A stretch of 64,000 bases of DNA from Sodiomyces alkalinus F11. Its lineage: Eukaryota > Ascomycota > Sordariomycetes > Glomerellales > Plectosphaerellaceae. Shown here in pieces: positions 1 to 12,620 of the stretch. The notes below the pieces were generated by a model, which worked only from the letters and a program-made list of their open reading frames with translations, did no database searches and was not told the origin of the DNA. Location: positions 2,583,755 to 2,647,754 of the forward strand of contig NW_021167079.1 of NCBI RefSeq assembly GCF_003711515.1, given 5' to 3'. A program made the translations under genes and the position numbers. The stretch's first letter is position 1. Every line of letters begins with the position of its first letter.

Positions 1-1222
<1,222 letters not shown>

Positions 1223-4200
1223 TAATATATAGGCGACTACGGAGTATGACTTTCCGTCACTACGCGGCGTGGTCGTTTTGATCAGTCGGAAATCACACGT
1301 CGACATGTAATGCACGGGTCATTCGCAGCACACAAAAGACTCGACTCTCGGGTCCTTTCATTTCCCAGTCTCCTGCCTTGATTGCGTCGTGGCGGAACTT
1401 TGAGGATTCAAAAGGTCGAAAAGAAGAAAAGGCCCAAGGGGCAACGGAACGAATGGGGGGGAAATCGGCCACAGAAGGAAGGGAAAAAAAAAGAAGAAGA
1501 AAAAAAGAAAAGAAAAGTTGACAGCGCCAATTCCCAGTATATTGTACAAAACAACGGGTTTAACGGCGTCAAATGAATTGCAGGTAGTCACAAAACAGGG
1601 TATGGTATTTCATCTCAGGATCAAATCAACCCAACTGGTTCGACCGGACTGGTTTGAGAGGCGGAAGCCGGGTGGAGGACGAATGAGAACGGATAGGCGG
1701 GCATTCTGATCGTCAGAAAGGATTGTTGATGGGTCAATGGTACGACGTAGATGGATGATAGAAAAGGTAATGGGCGGAGTGGTTTCTGCGTTTGCAGAAG
1801 ACTCTTTGCTTATAAGACATTTCCAGTCCCTATGGTATCTGTGTCCGAGACATATAGTATATCCCATCCATATTCAACCACGAAGAATGAATGAGTGGTT
1901 GGCGCCCGTCGTTTCCCAAATAAAGCAACCCGGGTGGAGCTTTTGTTTTCTTTCAACATCATCTTGTCGAATCCGTTCATACTGAAGGGAGTGTGGAATG
2001 GGCGAGGGAAGAAAGGGAATAAAGGGACCCCTGTCACGTGGAGAAGAAAGGGGTCAAAGGGAGCATAGAAAGTGTTAAAAGAGGGTGAAGAGAGTGAAAG
2101 AAGGCAACTAAACTAGATTCGGCGATTGTCCATCATTGTCTTTGTTTCCGGCAAGTGGTTTGTATGTGGGAGGGCATTTGCATCGCCACATTCCAGTCTA
2201 TATGGATGCTCTCCGACATGCCAACATTTCCGTTTTCCACAATAGCTGAGCATTGTTACGGTTTCACCTTTCCCGGTCAAAGGACAGGGGGAAGGTGGCA
2301 GGTAAGGTCCGAGAAGAAGGGGGGGTCATGTTATAATGAAGAACAAGAACGAGAACGAGAACGAGAACGAGAAATCGGTGACGCAAGAAAGAGAGGAAGC
2401 CCGAGAATAGGAAGGAGAGGGTAGAAAGAAAAACAGAAGGCACATGCAGCGGATAAAGCGATAGAGAGTTGAAGCAAAGCAGGGAGAGGGTAACAAGAAA
2501 GCAAAGAACAAGGAAAGAGCGAAAAGAAATAGGACAACGAAAACAGAGGAGGCAGAGAATCAGAAACAGAAAGAGGCCAAGCCGTTCACTCTGCCCTACA
2601 CGCCGCCACTAGAGCCCGGACTCCGTCGCCTCGAGGCACATAGCGGGGGGATTCTTTCAAGTTTCTTCGTTTCTAAGGTATGCTCCTTTGCTCTTTACCC
2701 TCGTCCGTTCTCCCTCCTCCCTCGTCCCTCGTCCGGCGTCCGTCCTCGTTACCTCTTACTTTGTCGTGTTATTTTGACTCGCTTCCTACACATCATCTCG
2801 GACTCGTCGCTTCTTGTTCCCCCTTGTCAGTCTTGTCAGTCACTGCCACTATTATCATGGTTCCTTTCCTACAGAGAGCGGGTAGTTGATTGTTCAAGTC
2901 AGACACAGACACGACAGGTCCATCCTTGCCTCGCGGTCCCTGGAGCTTCCGAGACGAAAAGCAAAGAACGACAAGTCAAACGAAGTGAAAAGGTGCTAGC
3001 AATAAGAAAAGAAGAAGAAGGGAGGATAAGCAACCAGGAACTTCGCATCGGGCTCCTGCCTATACCGCTCTCTTTCCCTCTCCGTCTCTTTGCTTTGCCT
3101 TTCTTTCTCCACGCGAATGAAAGGGGATCCAAACGTTGCTGCGTCCGAAGCCACAAAGAAAACCGGGAAGGGGATTATCACTGTCCAATCTCGGGGGGCA
3201 TGGGAACGAAGAAGGAGGATAAGAAAAGACATACAACAACCGCCAAACCGAATAAAACGACGGCCATCGACGCGGAGTTTGGATAGACGACAAGAGTCTT
3301 GACCCAGCAGAAAGAAGCAGGAGACTCGCCTCGGCATAAGAGCAGGGGAAAGAACTGAGAGAGAGAGAGTTCTGAGAAACGAAGAACAACCGAAGCGATA
3401 TCTTACAAGCGAGGACCCAGACCAGCCAACGAAGGCCAGAGACTGGTTCGTCATACCGACAGCGAACGGCCTCAACTTCCGGTACGCTCCCGAGACATAT
3501 GAGAGGATGCCCCTCCGGCTCGCCGCTTAGACCCCCACCGTTCGACATCGTCGTCTATCACTTTTACCGACTCACCGAGCTCTCTTCCATCAGTACACAG
3601 TACACCCTGTACAGCCCCATACGACCGACCCCCATCCTTTGAGGAGCCAGTTGAAGAGATTCCGGGGCCTTGTTACCCCCCTTGCCCACAAAGAAACGGT
3701 CAGCCGAAGCGAGACTGAGAACAATCGATCCGGAAGAAGGTCTCGGAGCCCGGGGGCCCTGTCTGTCCCTTTTTCTTTTCTTCCTCCTCCGCCCCTTTCT
3801 CTTGATTGTTGGCCGTCCTCTCATATCTCTTCGCTGTTCTGCTCCTCGGACTTTCCTTTTCTCCCCCTTCCACACGATACCCATCCACTCCATCCACCCA
3901 TCTATTATCCTCCTCTCCTCCGAGGCGAGTCAACGTTCATCATCTGTCTTGTCCACCCCTCCCACCCACCCTCTCCCCATACACGCCCCCTCCATCGGAG
4001 ACATAGCGCTTGTGCGTGTCTGTGTGTTCTGTCTCGCCCTTCTTTACTTGCCCCTGCCCTACTACCTACCTACTTACCTATCTATATGCGTACGCGACAA
4101 CGCACGTATCACCTCGAGCAAGATTCTCGCTGCGGCGGCGAGGAGATCCGAACCAAGCCACGAGGACGGAGCCCAGCCACCGCGGTACCAGCATGGTCAT

Positions 4201-4265
4201 CGGTCCCCATCTCCATCTCCAATAACCATAGCCCGACCGCCGCCGCTCCGTTTGCACTGCCTGAG
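1223..4265. other. Gene-free 3 kb between RVB1 and the HMG-box gene, likely a long 5' leader
   Basis: No convincing coding region was found. The stretch has purine-rich and pyrimidine-rich tracts (a GA-rich tract around 1420-1515, a GAACGA-type repeat at about 2340-2372, CT-rich sequence at 2690-2760 and 3770-3990) and many short frames on both strands that look like chance frames in biased sequence. The CT-rich block just before the HMG gene looks like a fungal promoter and 5' leader. Position 2678 (AAG|GTATGC) could be a leader intron donor, but no partner was established. Confidence 0.5.
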
Positions 4266-4530
4266 ATGACAGGTGACCCAGACCGGCCCCCGACTCGTGC
4301 GTCTTCTTCCTCTCAGCAGCCGCAGCCGCAGATGCAGCCGCAGTTGCAGTCGCAGTTGCAGTCGCGGTCGCAGTCCCAGTCGCAGCCGCTGCCCCCGTCC
4401 CAGAAACGGCGGCGGGCTTCCTCCTCTTCCGAGGGCAACGCCTCGGTTGCCTCCTCCCTTCACTCGGCCATGGAGCGCAGGGTAAGCCAAGGGACCATCG
4501 CCTCCGACGACGCACCATTGCTGGCATACC

Positions 4531-4573
<43 letters not shown>

Positions 4574-5537
4574 GCAGCAGCAGCAACAACATCCAGATCG
4601 AGATAGAGGTGATAGAGGTCGCCCCTCGGCAGCATCTGTAGGCTCGGACAACTCCGTAGAGGGAAGAGAAAGGGAAGAAGAAGCCGCCGGCGCAAGGAAA
4701 CGGACGGCTTCGGGTCAGAAGTACGAGGAGGCTGTTGGTCGTCCGCGTGCGCCCGCCCATCTCACCTTGGACGCATCCTCTTCTGCCACTGCGTCGTCGC
4801 CGCCGGGCTATGAAGGTGCAAGAGAGTTTATTTGTCTCTGTACTCCTGCCCCCAAGGTTCCCAGGCCGCGTAACGGTGAGTACTCGATCCAGACCCCGTT
4901 CTTCCCCCTTTTCCCCTTCCTTTCTTGGCTTTCGTTCCCTTTTCCTTTCTTTTTTTCTTTTTTTGTTGGAGTTCCTCCTCTTTGCCTTTCTGAGACCGAC
5001 AACCCCGACGGCCCATGTCCTTTGTTCTCTCCCGAGACAAGGAACAGAAAAATAATATAAAAAATGATACGACAGACTGCCGATGAGATGGATAAAGGGG
5101 AAGACGAACAAAAAAACGAAGGAAAAATAAAAGCACTTGCCTCATCGTTCCCTTGGCTGACTTGTACCTCTGCCCCTTCCTTTTCGAACAGCTTTCATTC
5201 TCTACAGACAACACCACCAAGCCCAGATCACAGCCCAGAATCCCGGGCTCTCCAACCCTGATATTTCGAAGATCATAGGAGAACAGTGGCGCGTGGAGCC
5301 GGAAGAGGTCAAGGAGAGCTGGAAGAGGCTGGCCGAGGAGGAGAAGCAGCGGCATCAGCGCCAGTATCCCGACTACCGCTACCAACCTCGCCGCGGCCAA
5401 CGCCCGGGAAGCCGACCAAGCTCCGCATCAGGGGAGGATCCCGGCCGGTGTAGCAAGTGCGGCGGTCGATTCATCGCCATGCCGAGGACTCCTTCGACGC
5501 CGCTCCTGACGCCGACGGCAGCGCGATTCTCCAGCAT

Positions 5538-5576
<39 letters not shown>

Positions 5577-7344
5577 CGAGCAGCAGCAGCACTATGGCGT
5601 GGGCGAGTCGCCTCGTCACGCCCTTCCGCCCGGGAAACCGGCCTACCCACCTTACCCCCACGGGAACTTGCGGGATATCGAAGAAGAATACGAATCTGCC
5701 ATGTCACCGTCAGAAATCAAGCGGCGCCGGTACAATCCAGGCACGCCGAACCGCCCCTACTATTATTCGGTACCTCCCTCCCCGAGCCTGTATCATCATC
5801 ATCAGGGTCAGCTCCCTTCTCGGCATCACCATCCTCACTACCCTCACCACCCTCATCACGTTCATCACCCTTACGCGAGGCAGGCGAGACAGACCTCCAT
5901 GGGCGGCATAGCCCCACCGACAGCAGTGCCAGGTCCCGGCTCAGGCTACGGAGCGGGCCCACTGCCTGGCCCGTCTGCTCTCGCGAGATCGAGCCACGGT
6001 GCAATGGGTCCGCCGCCTCCTCCTCCACCACATCCCCGACCAAGTCCCCGACCAAGCCCATCGGGAGCGTCGACGCCGTATCCTTCCTCCGGACCGGGCC
6101 GAGGCCGGGGTGGATTCGACGAGAGCCTGCGTCTTCCCCCCCTGCAGACGCAGATCCCCCCGCCCCCGTCCACCCCGACCCCGACCACCGCCGTCGAATC
6201 GGACCGCGACGCCATCTCCGGGATCCACCCGCCGGCACCGGCCTCGCTGGGGTTGGGATCGCTGCCACCGCACCTGCAGCCGCGCAACGGCGGCGGCGGC
6301 CAGGCGGCGCGCAGCCTCGAGGCGATGGTCATGACGATCCCGTTCATCAACAAGCTCAAGGTGCTGAGCAAAATCAGCCCGCCGCTGGCGCCTCCCGCTC
6401 CTCCCGGCCCGACGAGCCCGGGGGTCGAGACGCGGGGCGCGGTGGTCGCCGTCGAGGGCTCGGATCCCTCGGATAGTAGGGGCGTCGAGCAGGTCGGGGC
6501 CGCTATCCACCGGGCGCTGTTGGCTACGAACGAGGTGGAACTGAAGACGTGGGGTGACGATATGGCGACTGTGCCCGGAGGTCTGGGCGTGGGCGTGGGC
6601 GTGGGCGTGGGCATCGGGGTGGAAGAGGATCGGAGGATGAGTAGTGGTGGTAGCCACTCGGCCAGCACCAGCAGGAGGAGTAGCGTGCAGGCGACCGCCA
6701 CAGGCGCCGGGACCGGGTTGTCCGATTCGGATTTGTATGTGGAATACATGCAAAAGGTGATGCGGTGGCATGAAAAGTCGCAGGAGATCACCAGACACGT
6801 CACAACGCGGGCCGGGTTGGGGTCCCGATTCCCGGGCGACAGTCAGAATCAGAATCAGAGTCAGCTGGTTCGGCGGGCTTCAGAGGGCGAGGCGATGTTG
6901 GCAGCGCGGATGGGGACTGGGTCTACAGCTGGGCCGGTTTCGTTTGGCCCCCCCGGACCGTCGTCGTCATCGTCTGCTTCCTCTTCACTTCCGTCTCCAA
7001 AGACGCCGGTGGCGCTTCTGACGGGAGGGTTCAGCTTGAGCCTGTCAGACAGGTACGCGTGCCGGATCCCCATCTCGGACTCTTACGCCCCCGTGGACCA
7101 CTGGCAGTGGATGGCGACGCTGTGGAGGGGTATTGTGGGACCGGACCTGGTCATTTACGTGAAGACCTGCTCGGAGGAAGAAGTTCATGGTGGGCCGACG
7201 GTGGAGTTCAAGGATGCCCGGATCGTGGTGGTGAAAGTGGCAGAAGGGAAGGGCCTGGATGAGAAGACAGAGCGGCGGGCTTGTTTCGAGGTTGTTGAGT
7301 GGTTGCGCGGAGGGAGCTTTAGGGAAGGGTTTCGACGAGAGTAG
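4266..7344 (+). CDS. HMG-box (MATA-HMG type) transcription factor with polyglutamine and histidine-rich regions
   Basis: Two exons, 4266-4875 and 5192-7344, with intron 4876-5191 (GTGAGT...CAG), give about 920 residues. The HMG box spans about residues 198-275: PKVPRPRNAFILYRQHH crosses the intron, followed by the NPDISKIIGEQWR helix and a basic tail. Such boxes bind and bend DNA in the nucleus. MATA-HMG proteins of this kind (S. pombe Ste11, N. crassa FMF-1 and Podospora HMG factors) act in sexual development; assignment to that group here is inference. N-terminal to the box are a Gln/Ser-rich stretch, KRRRASSSSEG and a polyQ tract. After it come QQQ/HQQ repeats, a His-rich stretch (about 5791-5880), Pro-rich sequence, a GVGVGVG repeat and a globular C-terminus with GIVGPDLVIYVKTC. 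The start is uncertain: in-frame ATG 4086 is possible, but 4266 follows a CT-rich leader-like block. Confidence 0.85.
4530..4590 (+). repeat. CAA/CAG trinucleotide repeat encoding polyglutamine
   Basis: About 20 consecutive Gln codons. The first block is pure CAA, then CAG codons, then CAA again. The mix of codons interrupts a pure repeat. It lies inside the HMG-box gene, about 90 residues after the chosen start. Confidence 0.95.
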
Positions 7345-7810
7345 GATGGGGGAAGAGGAGACTAAGAAAGTTGGTAAAAGGAACGTAGTATAGCGAGATT
7401 TGTCCATCCAAGGTGTTATCTGTGGATCTATACTGCCAGAGGTTTGTCTGTTCTAATAAGTTTTGTCTGGGGGGGTACCGAGATATCTGGTGATGTTTTT
7501 TTATCTGTTTATTCTTATTTATGTTGATTTTTTCTTGGTGTTTTGACAAGAAGTAAGTCAAGGGACGTTCCTGGCTGACATAATCAAATTAGGTTAATCG
7601 CATATCCATGTATCAAGGTGTACACTATCTCCGTCGCGTTTATCCGAACGCGTCCCCTCCGTTATTTTCTACCTACCTTATTTACTTTCCAGACTCTCAA
7701 GACCAACTACCAACTACCAACTACCAACTACCACCTACCACCTACTACTGACAACTGTGACAATTGAAGGGCCGGTGACCCTTCACGCAACGAAACAACG
7801 ACTCCTCGAT

Positions 7811-7842
<32 letters not shown>

Positions 7843-7858
7843 AAACACAAACACAAAC
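7811..7858 (+). repeat. Hexanucleotide repeat (CGAACA then CAAACA) in the p150 leader
   Basis: About four CGAACA units are followed by about three CAAACA units, ending directly at an upstream ATG. The units differ by one G/A transition. Confidence 0.85.
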
Positions 7859-7876
7859 ATGGTCGCCTTCCAATGA
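7859..7876 (+). other. Upstream open reading frame of five codons (MVAFQ, stop) before dynactin p150
   Basis: ATG at 7859-7861 reads five codons to TGA at 7874-7876, ten bases before the p150 ATG at 7887. If the transcript starts upstream, scanning ribosomes meet this ATG first. Reinitiation over such a short gap is inefficient, so the uORF may lower p150 output. The transcript start is not known from sequence. Confidence 0.5.
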
Positions 7877-7886
7877 GGCCGCCAAT

Positions 7887-10800
7887 ATGTCAGAGCTAGC
7901 ACTCGGCCAAACCATCCAACTCAGCGATGGCCGCATTGGTGTCGTCCGCTTTGTCGGCGCCGCCCACTTCGCCCCGGGCGAATGGGTCGGCATCGAGCTC
8001 GAAGAGGACTCCGGGAAGAACGATGGCAGCGTCCAGGGCGAGCGGTACTTCGACTGTGTCATGGGTCATGGCATGTTCGTCCGTCCCACCACCTTGACCA
8101 TCATGGCCCAGCCACCTCCCCCTCCAGCAGCTGCCGCAGCGAAACCCCTGGTCCGCAAACCCAGTAGACCCAGCAGACCCAGCAGCTTCGCCCCGGCCAC
8201 CGGTAGGGTAACGAGTACGGGAGATGCGAGTCTGAGCAAACGGATGAGTCTGAATGCCTCTAGTCCCAGCCCGGCACCGCGGGTGACTCGTCCGACCAGT
8301 ATTGGGAGGGTAAGCTTAGCTCCATGATCAAGTTCTCCCCCTTTGTTTTATTTCATTTTTTCCCCCTCCCTCCTTCTTGCCATGTGTCGTTTGACTTGAC
8401 TTGGCTTGGTCTGACCTGAGCCGACCCGACACCTGCTGTTTCTAGTCCCCTACAAAGTCTCCTACGAAACAACTCGGTTCGGCCAACTCCAGCAATGTCC
8501 CGTCTCGCACCGGCACCCCTCTTAACACCCGCGGCGCCATTACCGGTGCCACCAAGATTCGTCCGTCTGTCGGAGGCGCCCGCACCTCCATGGGACCTCC
8601 TCCCGTCCACACGTCCCGCGTATCCCGACAACCATCCATTTCTTCCACAACAGCACGCCCCGGGTCTGGGGCTGCCGCAAGACCCTCGAGCACCCGGCTC
8701 TCTCTCGCCGGTCGTGCTGTTTCGAAAGCGGAACCGGTACGGCGGCCATCAGTCGACTTGCAAGCTGGCAGGCGACCCGGCACGGGAACCGATGGAGAGG
8801 GTGGTGGTGGTCCTGGTGGTGGCGCCACATCGCCCTCTAAGGGAGCCGCTGGCAGGCCGTCGCCACCCATCACAAGCCCCGTACAGGCGAGGACCAGAGC
8901 GTTGGAGAGTAGGACAGCAAGTGGAGGAGCACAACCTCCGACAACTGCCGGCTCTGCGAGAGGTACAGCAACAACAACTGCGGCCGCCGCTCGGACAGCC
9001 ACAGTGGCAGCCACAGCCACAGCGGCGAACAACACTGCCGTCGCCCGGGAGAACGAAGATCTCAAGGCCAAGCTGAGGGTGATGGAGCGGAAGAGGCTGG
9101 AAGACCGCGAGAAGCTCAAGCAGCTTGAGAAAGTCCAAGAAGAGCGGGACAAGTACGAGACCATCATCCAGAAGCTGCAGGCCAAGTTCCAACCTCAGCA
9201 AGCCGAGAACGCGGAGCTGCGGAAACAGCTGAAAGAAGCCGAGGCCATGTTGGAGTCCGTGGAACAACTCCAGGCCGAGCACGAGACCACCCTGGAGCTC
9301 GCCACCTTGGATCGGGAGATGGCCGAGGAGACGGCCGAAGTATTAAAAGCCGAACTGGACGCACTGAAACAGAAAACCGAAGAACTCGAGCTGGAGGTCG
9401 AGATCCTGCGCGAGGAGAATCAGGAGTTCTCCAACGGCATGACGCCCCAGGAGAGGTCCAGCGCCGGCTGGCTGCAGATGGAAAAGACCAACGAGCGTCT
9501 GAGGGAAGCCCTGCTACGCCTGCGAGACTTGACACAAGCACACGAGGCCGAGCTCAGGGACCAAATCAAGATGCTGGAGACCGACCTGCAAGAGTACGGC
9601 GCCGTCAAGGCGCAGTTTGAGACGGCCAAGGAGAAACTCGCGCAGTCCGAGACCACGGTCGAAGACCTTCGACAACAGCTGGATAACGCCCTGGGCGCGG
9701 AGGACATGATCGAGGACCTGACGGAGCGCAACATGAGCATGGCCGAGCAGATTGAGGAGCTCAGGGCCGTCGTCGAGGACCTGGAGAACCTCAAGGAGAT
9801 CAACGACGAGCTCGAAATCAACCACGTCCAGAACGAAAAAGAGCTGCAGGAGGAGATTGACTTCAAGGACAGCGTCATCGCCGAGCAAGCGCGCCGCGCC
9901 GCCCAGCAGGAGGAGGCCATCGAGGATCTGGAGTACACGCTGTCCCGCTTCCGAGAGCTGGTCACGAGCCTGCAGAGCGACCTAGAGGATATGCGCGCCT
10001 CCAATGCCGTCACCGAGGCCGAGTCGGAACAGCTCGACACCAAGTCGCGTGCCATGATGGACCTGAACATGAAGCTCCAGATCTCCGCCGCCAAGACCCA
10101 GGTCAAGACCATCGACCTGGAGCTCCGGAGACTCGACGCCCAGGAAGCCGAACAGCACCTCGAGATTGTCAAGCTCTTCCTGCCCGAGACGTACGAGGAG
10201 GATCGGAACTCGGTCCTCGCCCTGCTGCGCTTCAAGCGGGTGGCCTTCAAGGCCGGTCTGCTGCAGGGCTTCCTCAAGGAACGTGTCAACGCCCAGCCGC
10301 ACCCGCACCCGGGCCACGAGGACGACGTCTTCTCCGGCTGCGACGCCATCGACAAGCTCACGTGGGTGGCCGCCATGTGCGACCGCTTCGTCAGCGCCAT
10401 CAGCCACTGCCCGCTGGAGCAGTTCCACCGCTTCCAGGGCGCGCTCTTCGAGCTCGAACCCGTCGAGCGGGCCCTCAACGGCTGGATCGACGGCCTGCGC
10501 CGGGACGAACTCAAGGAGGAGAAGTGCGCGAGCGAGCTTCAGCGCTCCATCGCGCTCATGTCTCACCTCGCCGAGGTGCATATCCCCACCGATGACAACC
10601 CGCGCGGCTTCGTCGACGACGTGCACATGCGCGCCGTCGTCTTGCAGAGCCATCTCGAGTCGGCAGCCGCCACCATCACGACGGCCCGGGCCATGGTGCA
10701 GAGGGTCGTGCCGTTGGCGTGGGAGAACAACGATAGCGGAGGAGGAGAAGGAGGAGAAGGAGAAGCAGAGAGCGACGAGCTGGCCCAGCTATTCGCCAAA

Positions 10801-12246
10801 AAAACCGAGTTCATGGTCAGCCAGACCCGCGGCGCCAAAGTCATCGCTGGCAAGGCGGTGCGTGCGCTGGAGGACCTCAAGACCCGGTCCCTGTCGCTGG
10901 TGCCGGATCCCGGTACGCAGGAAGCCTTCGAGCAATGCGAAGAGGCGGCCCGGGCCCTCGCTGCGCTCGCCCGCGACATCGGGGTCGACCTGCACGCGCT
11001 TCTCCACGAGGAGGGCCGCACCGAGCCGTACACCTACGCGGAGGTCCAGGACACGATGACGAAGACGTCGATGGCGGCCACATCGTCGAGCGAACCCGAC
11101 ATCTTCACGGCCTTCGCATCCAAACTCCGCGTCGTCGCCCAGAAGATCACCGACCTGGCGGCGCTGAGCAGCGACCTCACCCAGGTACAGGAATTCGACG
11201 TGGAACCGGCGCCCTGGAAGCTCCGAGCGGCGGAGCTCAAGGCGCTCAAGACGATCCCCGTCGACGCCGAGGAGGAACTGCGGCGCGTCAAGGAGGAGCA
11301 CAACGAAGCGCGGCGCACGATCGCGCAGCGCGACGAGAGCCTCAGCACGGCGATGCTCAAAATCGAGACGCTCGAGTCGCGCATGCGGGACGCGCACGCC
11401 AAGGCGGCGCGGATGGAGGCGCTGGAGGCGCAGATCGAGGCGGCGCAGCAAGGGGCGGCGGCGCTCCGGGACGACATGGAGAAGCAGGACCGCGAGCTCA
11501 AGGCGCTCGAGGCGGAGCGCGATGACTGGAAGAAGCTGGTGGGCGACGGCAAGGCGTTCGCGGGCGGCGCGGCGTCTTCTTCTTCTTCGGCGGGCGGCGA
11601 CGCGGCGCACCAGTCGGGCCAGGCGCGGGAGCGGGCGGTGGCGACGGCGACGGCGACGGCGCGCGAGATGGACGCGCTCAGGGCGGACGTGGCCAGCCTG
11701 CAGACGGCGGTGCGGTACCTGCGCGAGGACAACCGGCGGGCGAGGACGACGGAGCAGCGCGACTACGACTGGCTCGCCGAGCCGCTGCGCAGGGCGCCCT
11801 CGGCGGCCGAGCGGCGGCGGGCGCTGGTGGCGGCGGAGGGCCGGGACGTCCTGGGCGAGCTGGTGCGGTTTGCCACGGGGGCGAGGGTGTACGACCTCGG
11901 CGGTCTGCCGGTCGACAAGCTGGCGTGGCGGCCGGCCAGGAGCACGGCGCAGTACCATGCGGCCAAGCAGATGGAGGATCTGGCGGCGTGGAAGGGATGG
12001 AGGGATTCGGTGGCGGACAAGTCGGAAGTGGTGCTGGGCCGGAAGAAGGGCGGCGGCGCTGCCGGCGGTCTCGGTGGCGATGCCAGGAAGAGGGCCGAGA
12101 CCCTGCGGCGCAACGCGGCGGCTGCGAGGTTGCAGGTTCGACTTCCCGGGTCGGATGGCAAGATGATGCCTGGCAGTGGACGACATGTTCAGATTGTGGG
12201 GTCTCAGGAGTGGGAGGGATTGCAAGGCCGGTTGGCGGCTGTATGA
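7887..12246 (+). CDS. ro-3: Dynactin large subunit p150-Glued (CAP-Gly protein, N. crassa RO-3 type)
   Basis: Exons 7887-8309 and 8446-12246 (intron 8310-8445, GTAAGC...TAG) give 1407 residues. The product is the dynactin subunit that links cytoplasmic dynein to microtubule plus ends; in filamentous fungi it is needed for nuclear distribution and hyphal growth. A CAP-Gly domain lies at about residues 5-72 (SGKNDGSVQG and GHGMFV are visible). Next comes a Ser/Pro/Ala-rich basic linker (about 75-340), a long coiled coil (about 344-700), the dynactin homology region beginning EAEQHLEIVKLFLPETYEED (about 704), a second coiled coil (about 1083-1175) and a conserved tail. The length fits fungal p150 (about 1300 residues). 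The in-frame TGA at 12244 is followed by a GAGCTT repeat. Very GC-rich codon use makes long but spurious frames on the opposite strand. Confidence 0.96.
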
Positions 12247-12620
12247 GCTTGAGCTTGAGCTTGAGCTTGTTCGGGGCTTTGTTTCATCTTCTTTTCTTCT
12301 TGATGTATTTGGTTCTTGATCATGAACGTATCGGCCATCGTTCATGACATTGGCGTGGCATTGCATAGTCTGCGTCTGCATATCATCGTGTCCTGTCTGT
12401 ATGACTAGGATCAGATACCCCCTATAAGCTGCGGTCCCTATGTCTAGAATTATGAATTCTTTTCTTTGTCCTTCCTGGTTTTCGGCCCTTCGCTTTTCTC
12501 TCTTCGCCTAACCCTCTCCGGCATGCCCATGACGCATCATTCATGTTGTGGCCCGTCCCTGTTTAGTCCATGGCAAGCTTTCCATATCCATGCCAATAGA
12601 TGAAGTCCCAACCCACCCTC
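12247..12620. other. Short convergent intergenic region between p150 and SEC65
   Basis: It holds the 3' ends of two convergent genes. Four GAGCTT units at about 12245-12268 start at the p150 stop codon. No further gene is seen. Confidence 0.6.

Larger units (their letters stand above)
7345..7886. other. Intergenic region between the HMG-box gene and dynactin p150
   Basis: It holds the 3' flank of the HMG gene (T-rich, 7488-7550), then two short tandem repeats in the presumed 5' leader of the p150 gene: CAACTAC-type units at about 7702-7746 and an ACGAAC/ACAAAC repeat at about 7811-7858. A small upstream reading frame lies at 7859-7876. Confidence 0.6.

Noticed and set aside
2774..3548. Several 100-170 codon frames on both strands upstream of the HMG-box gene
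   Set aside because: Low-complexity, biased sequence; overlapping frames on both strands contradict one another and resemble no family.
4197..5111. 304-codon minus-strand frame with a poly-leucine run opposite the HMG-box gene
   Set aside because: The Leu run is the antisense of the CAA/CAG repeat; no coding signal.
5941..6803. Two overlapping 285-codon minus-strand frames opposite the HMG-box gene
   Set aside because: GC-rich shadow frames in opposite phase to the real exon.
9420..10514. 364-codon minus-strand frame opposite dynactin p150
   Set aside because: Ser/Arg-rich mirror of coiled-coil codons; no family resemblance.
10789..12381. 530-codon frame on the minus strand opposite dynactin p150
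   Set aside because: Arg/Leu/His-rich composition from reading GC-rich coding DNA backwards; the plus strand encodes a clear p150 protein.
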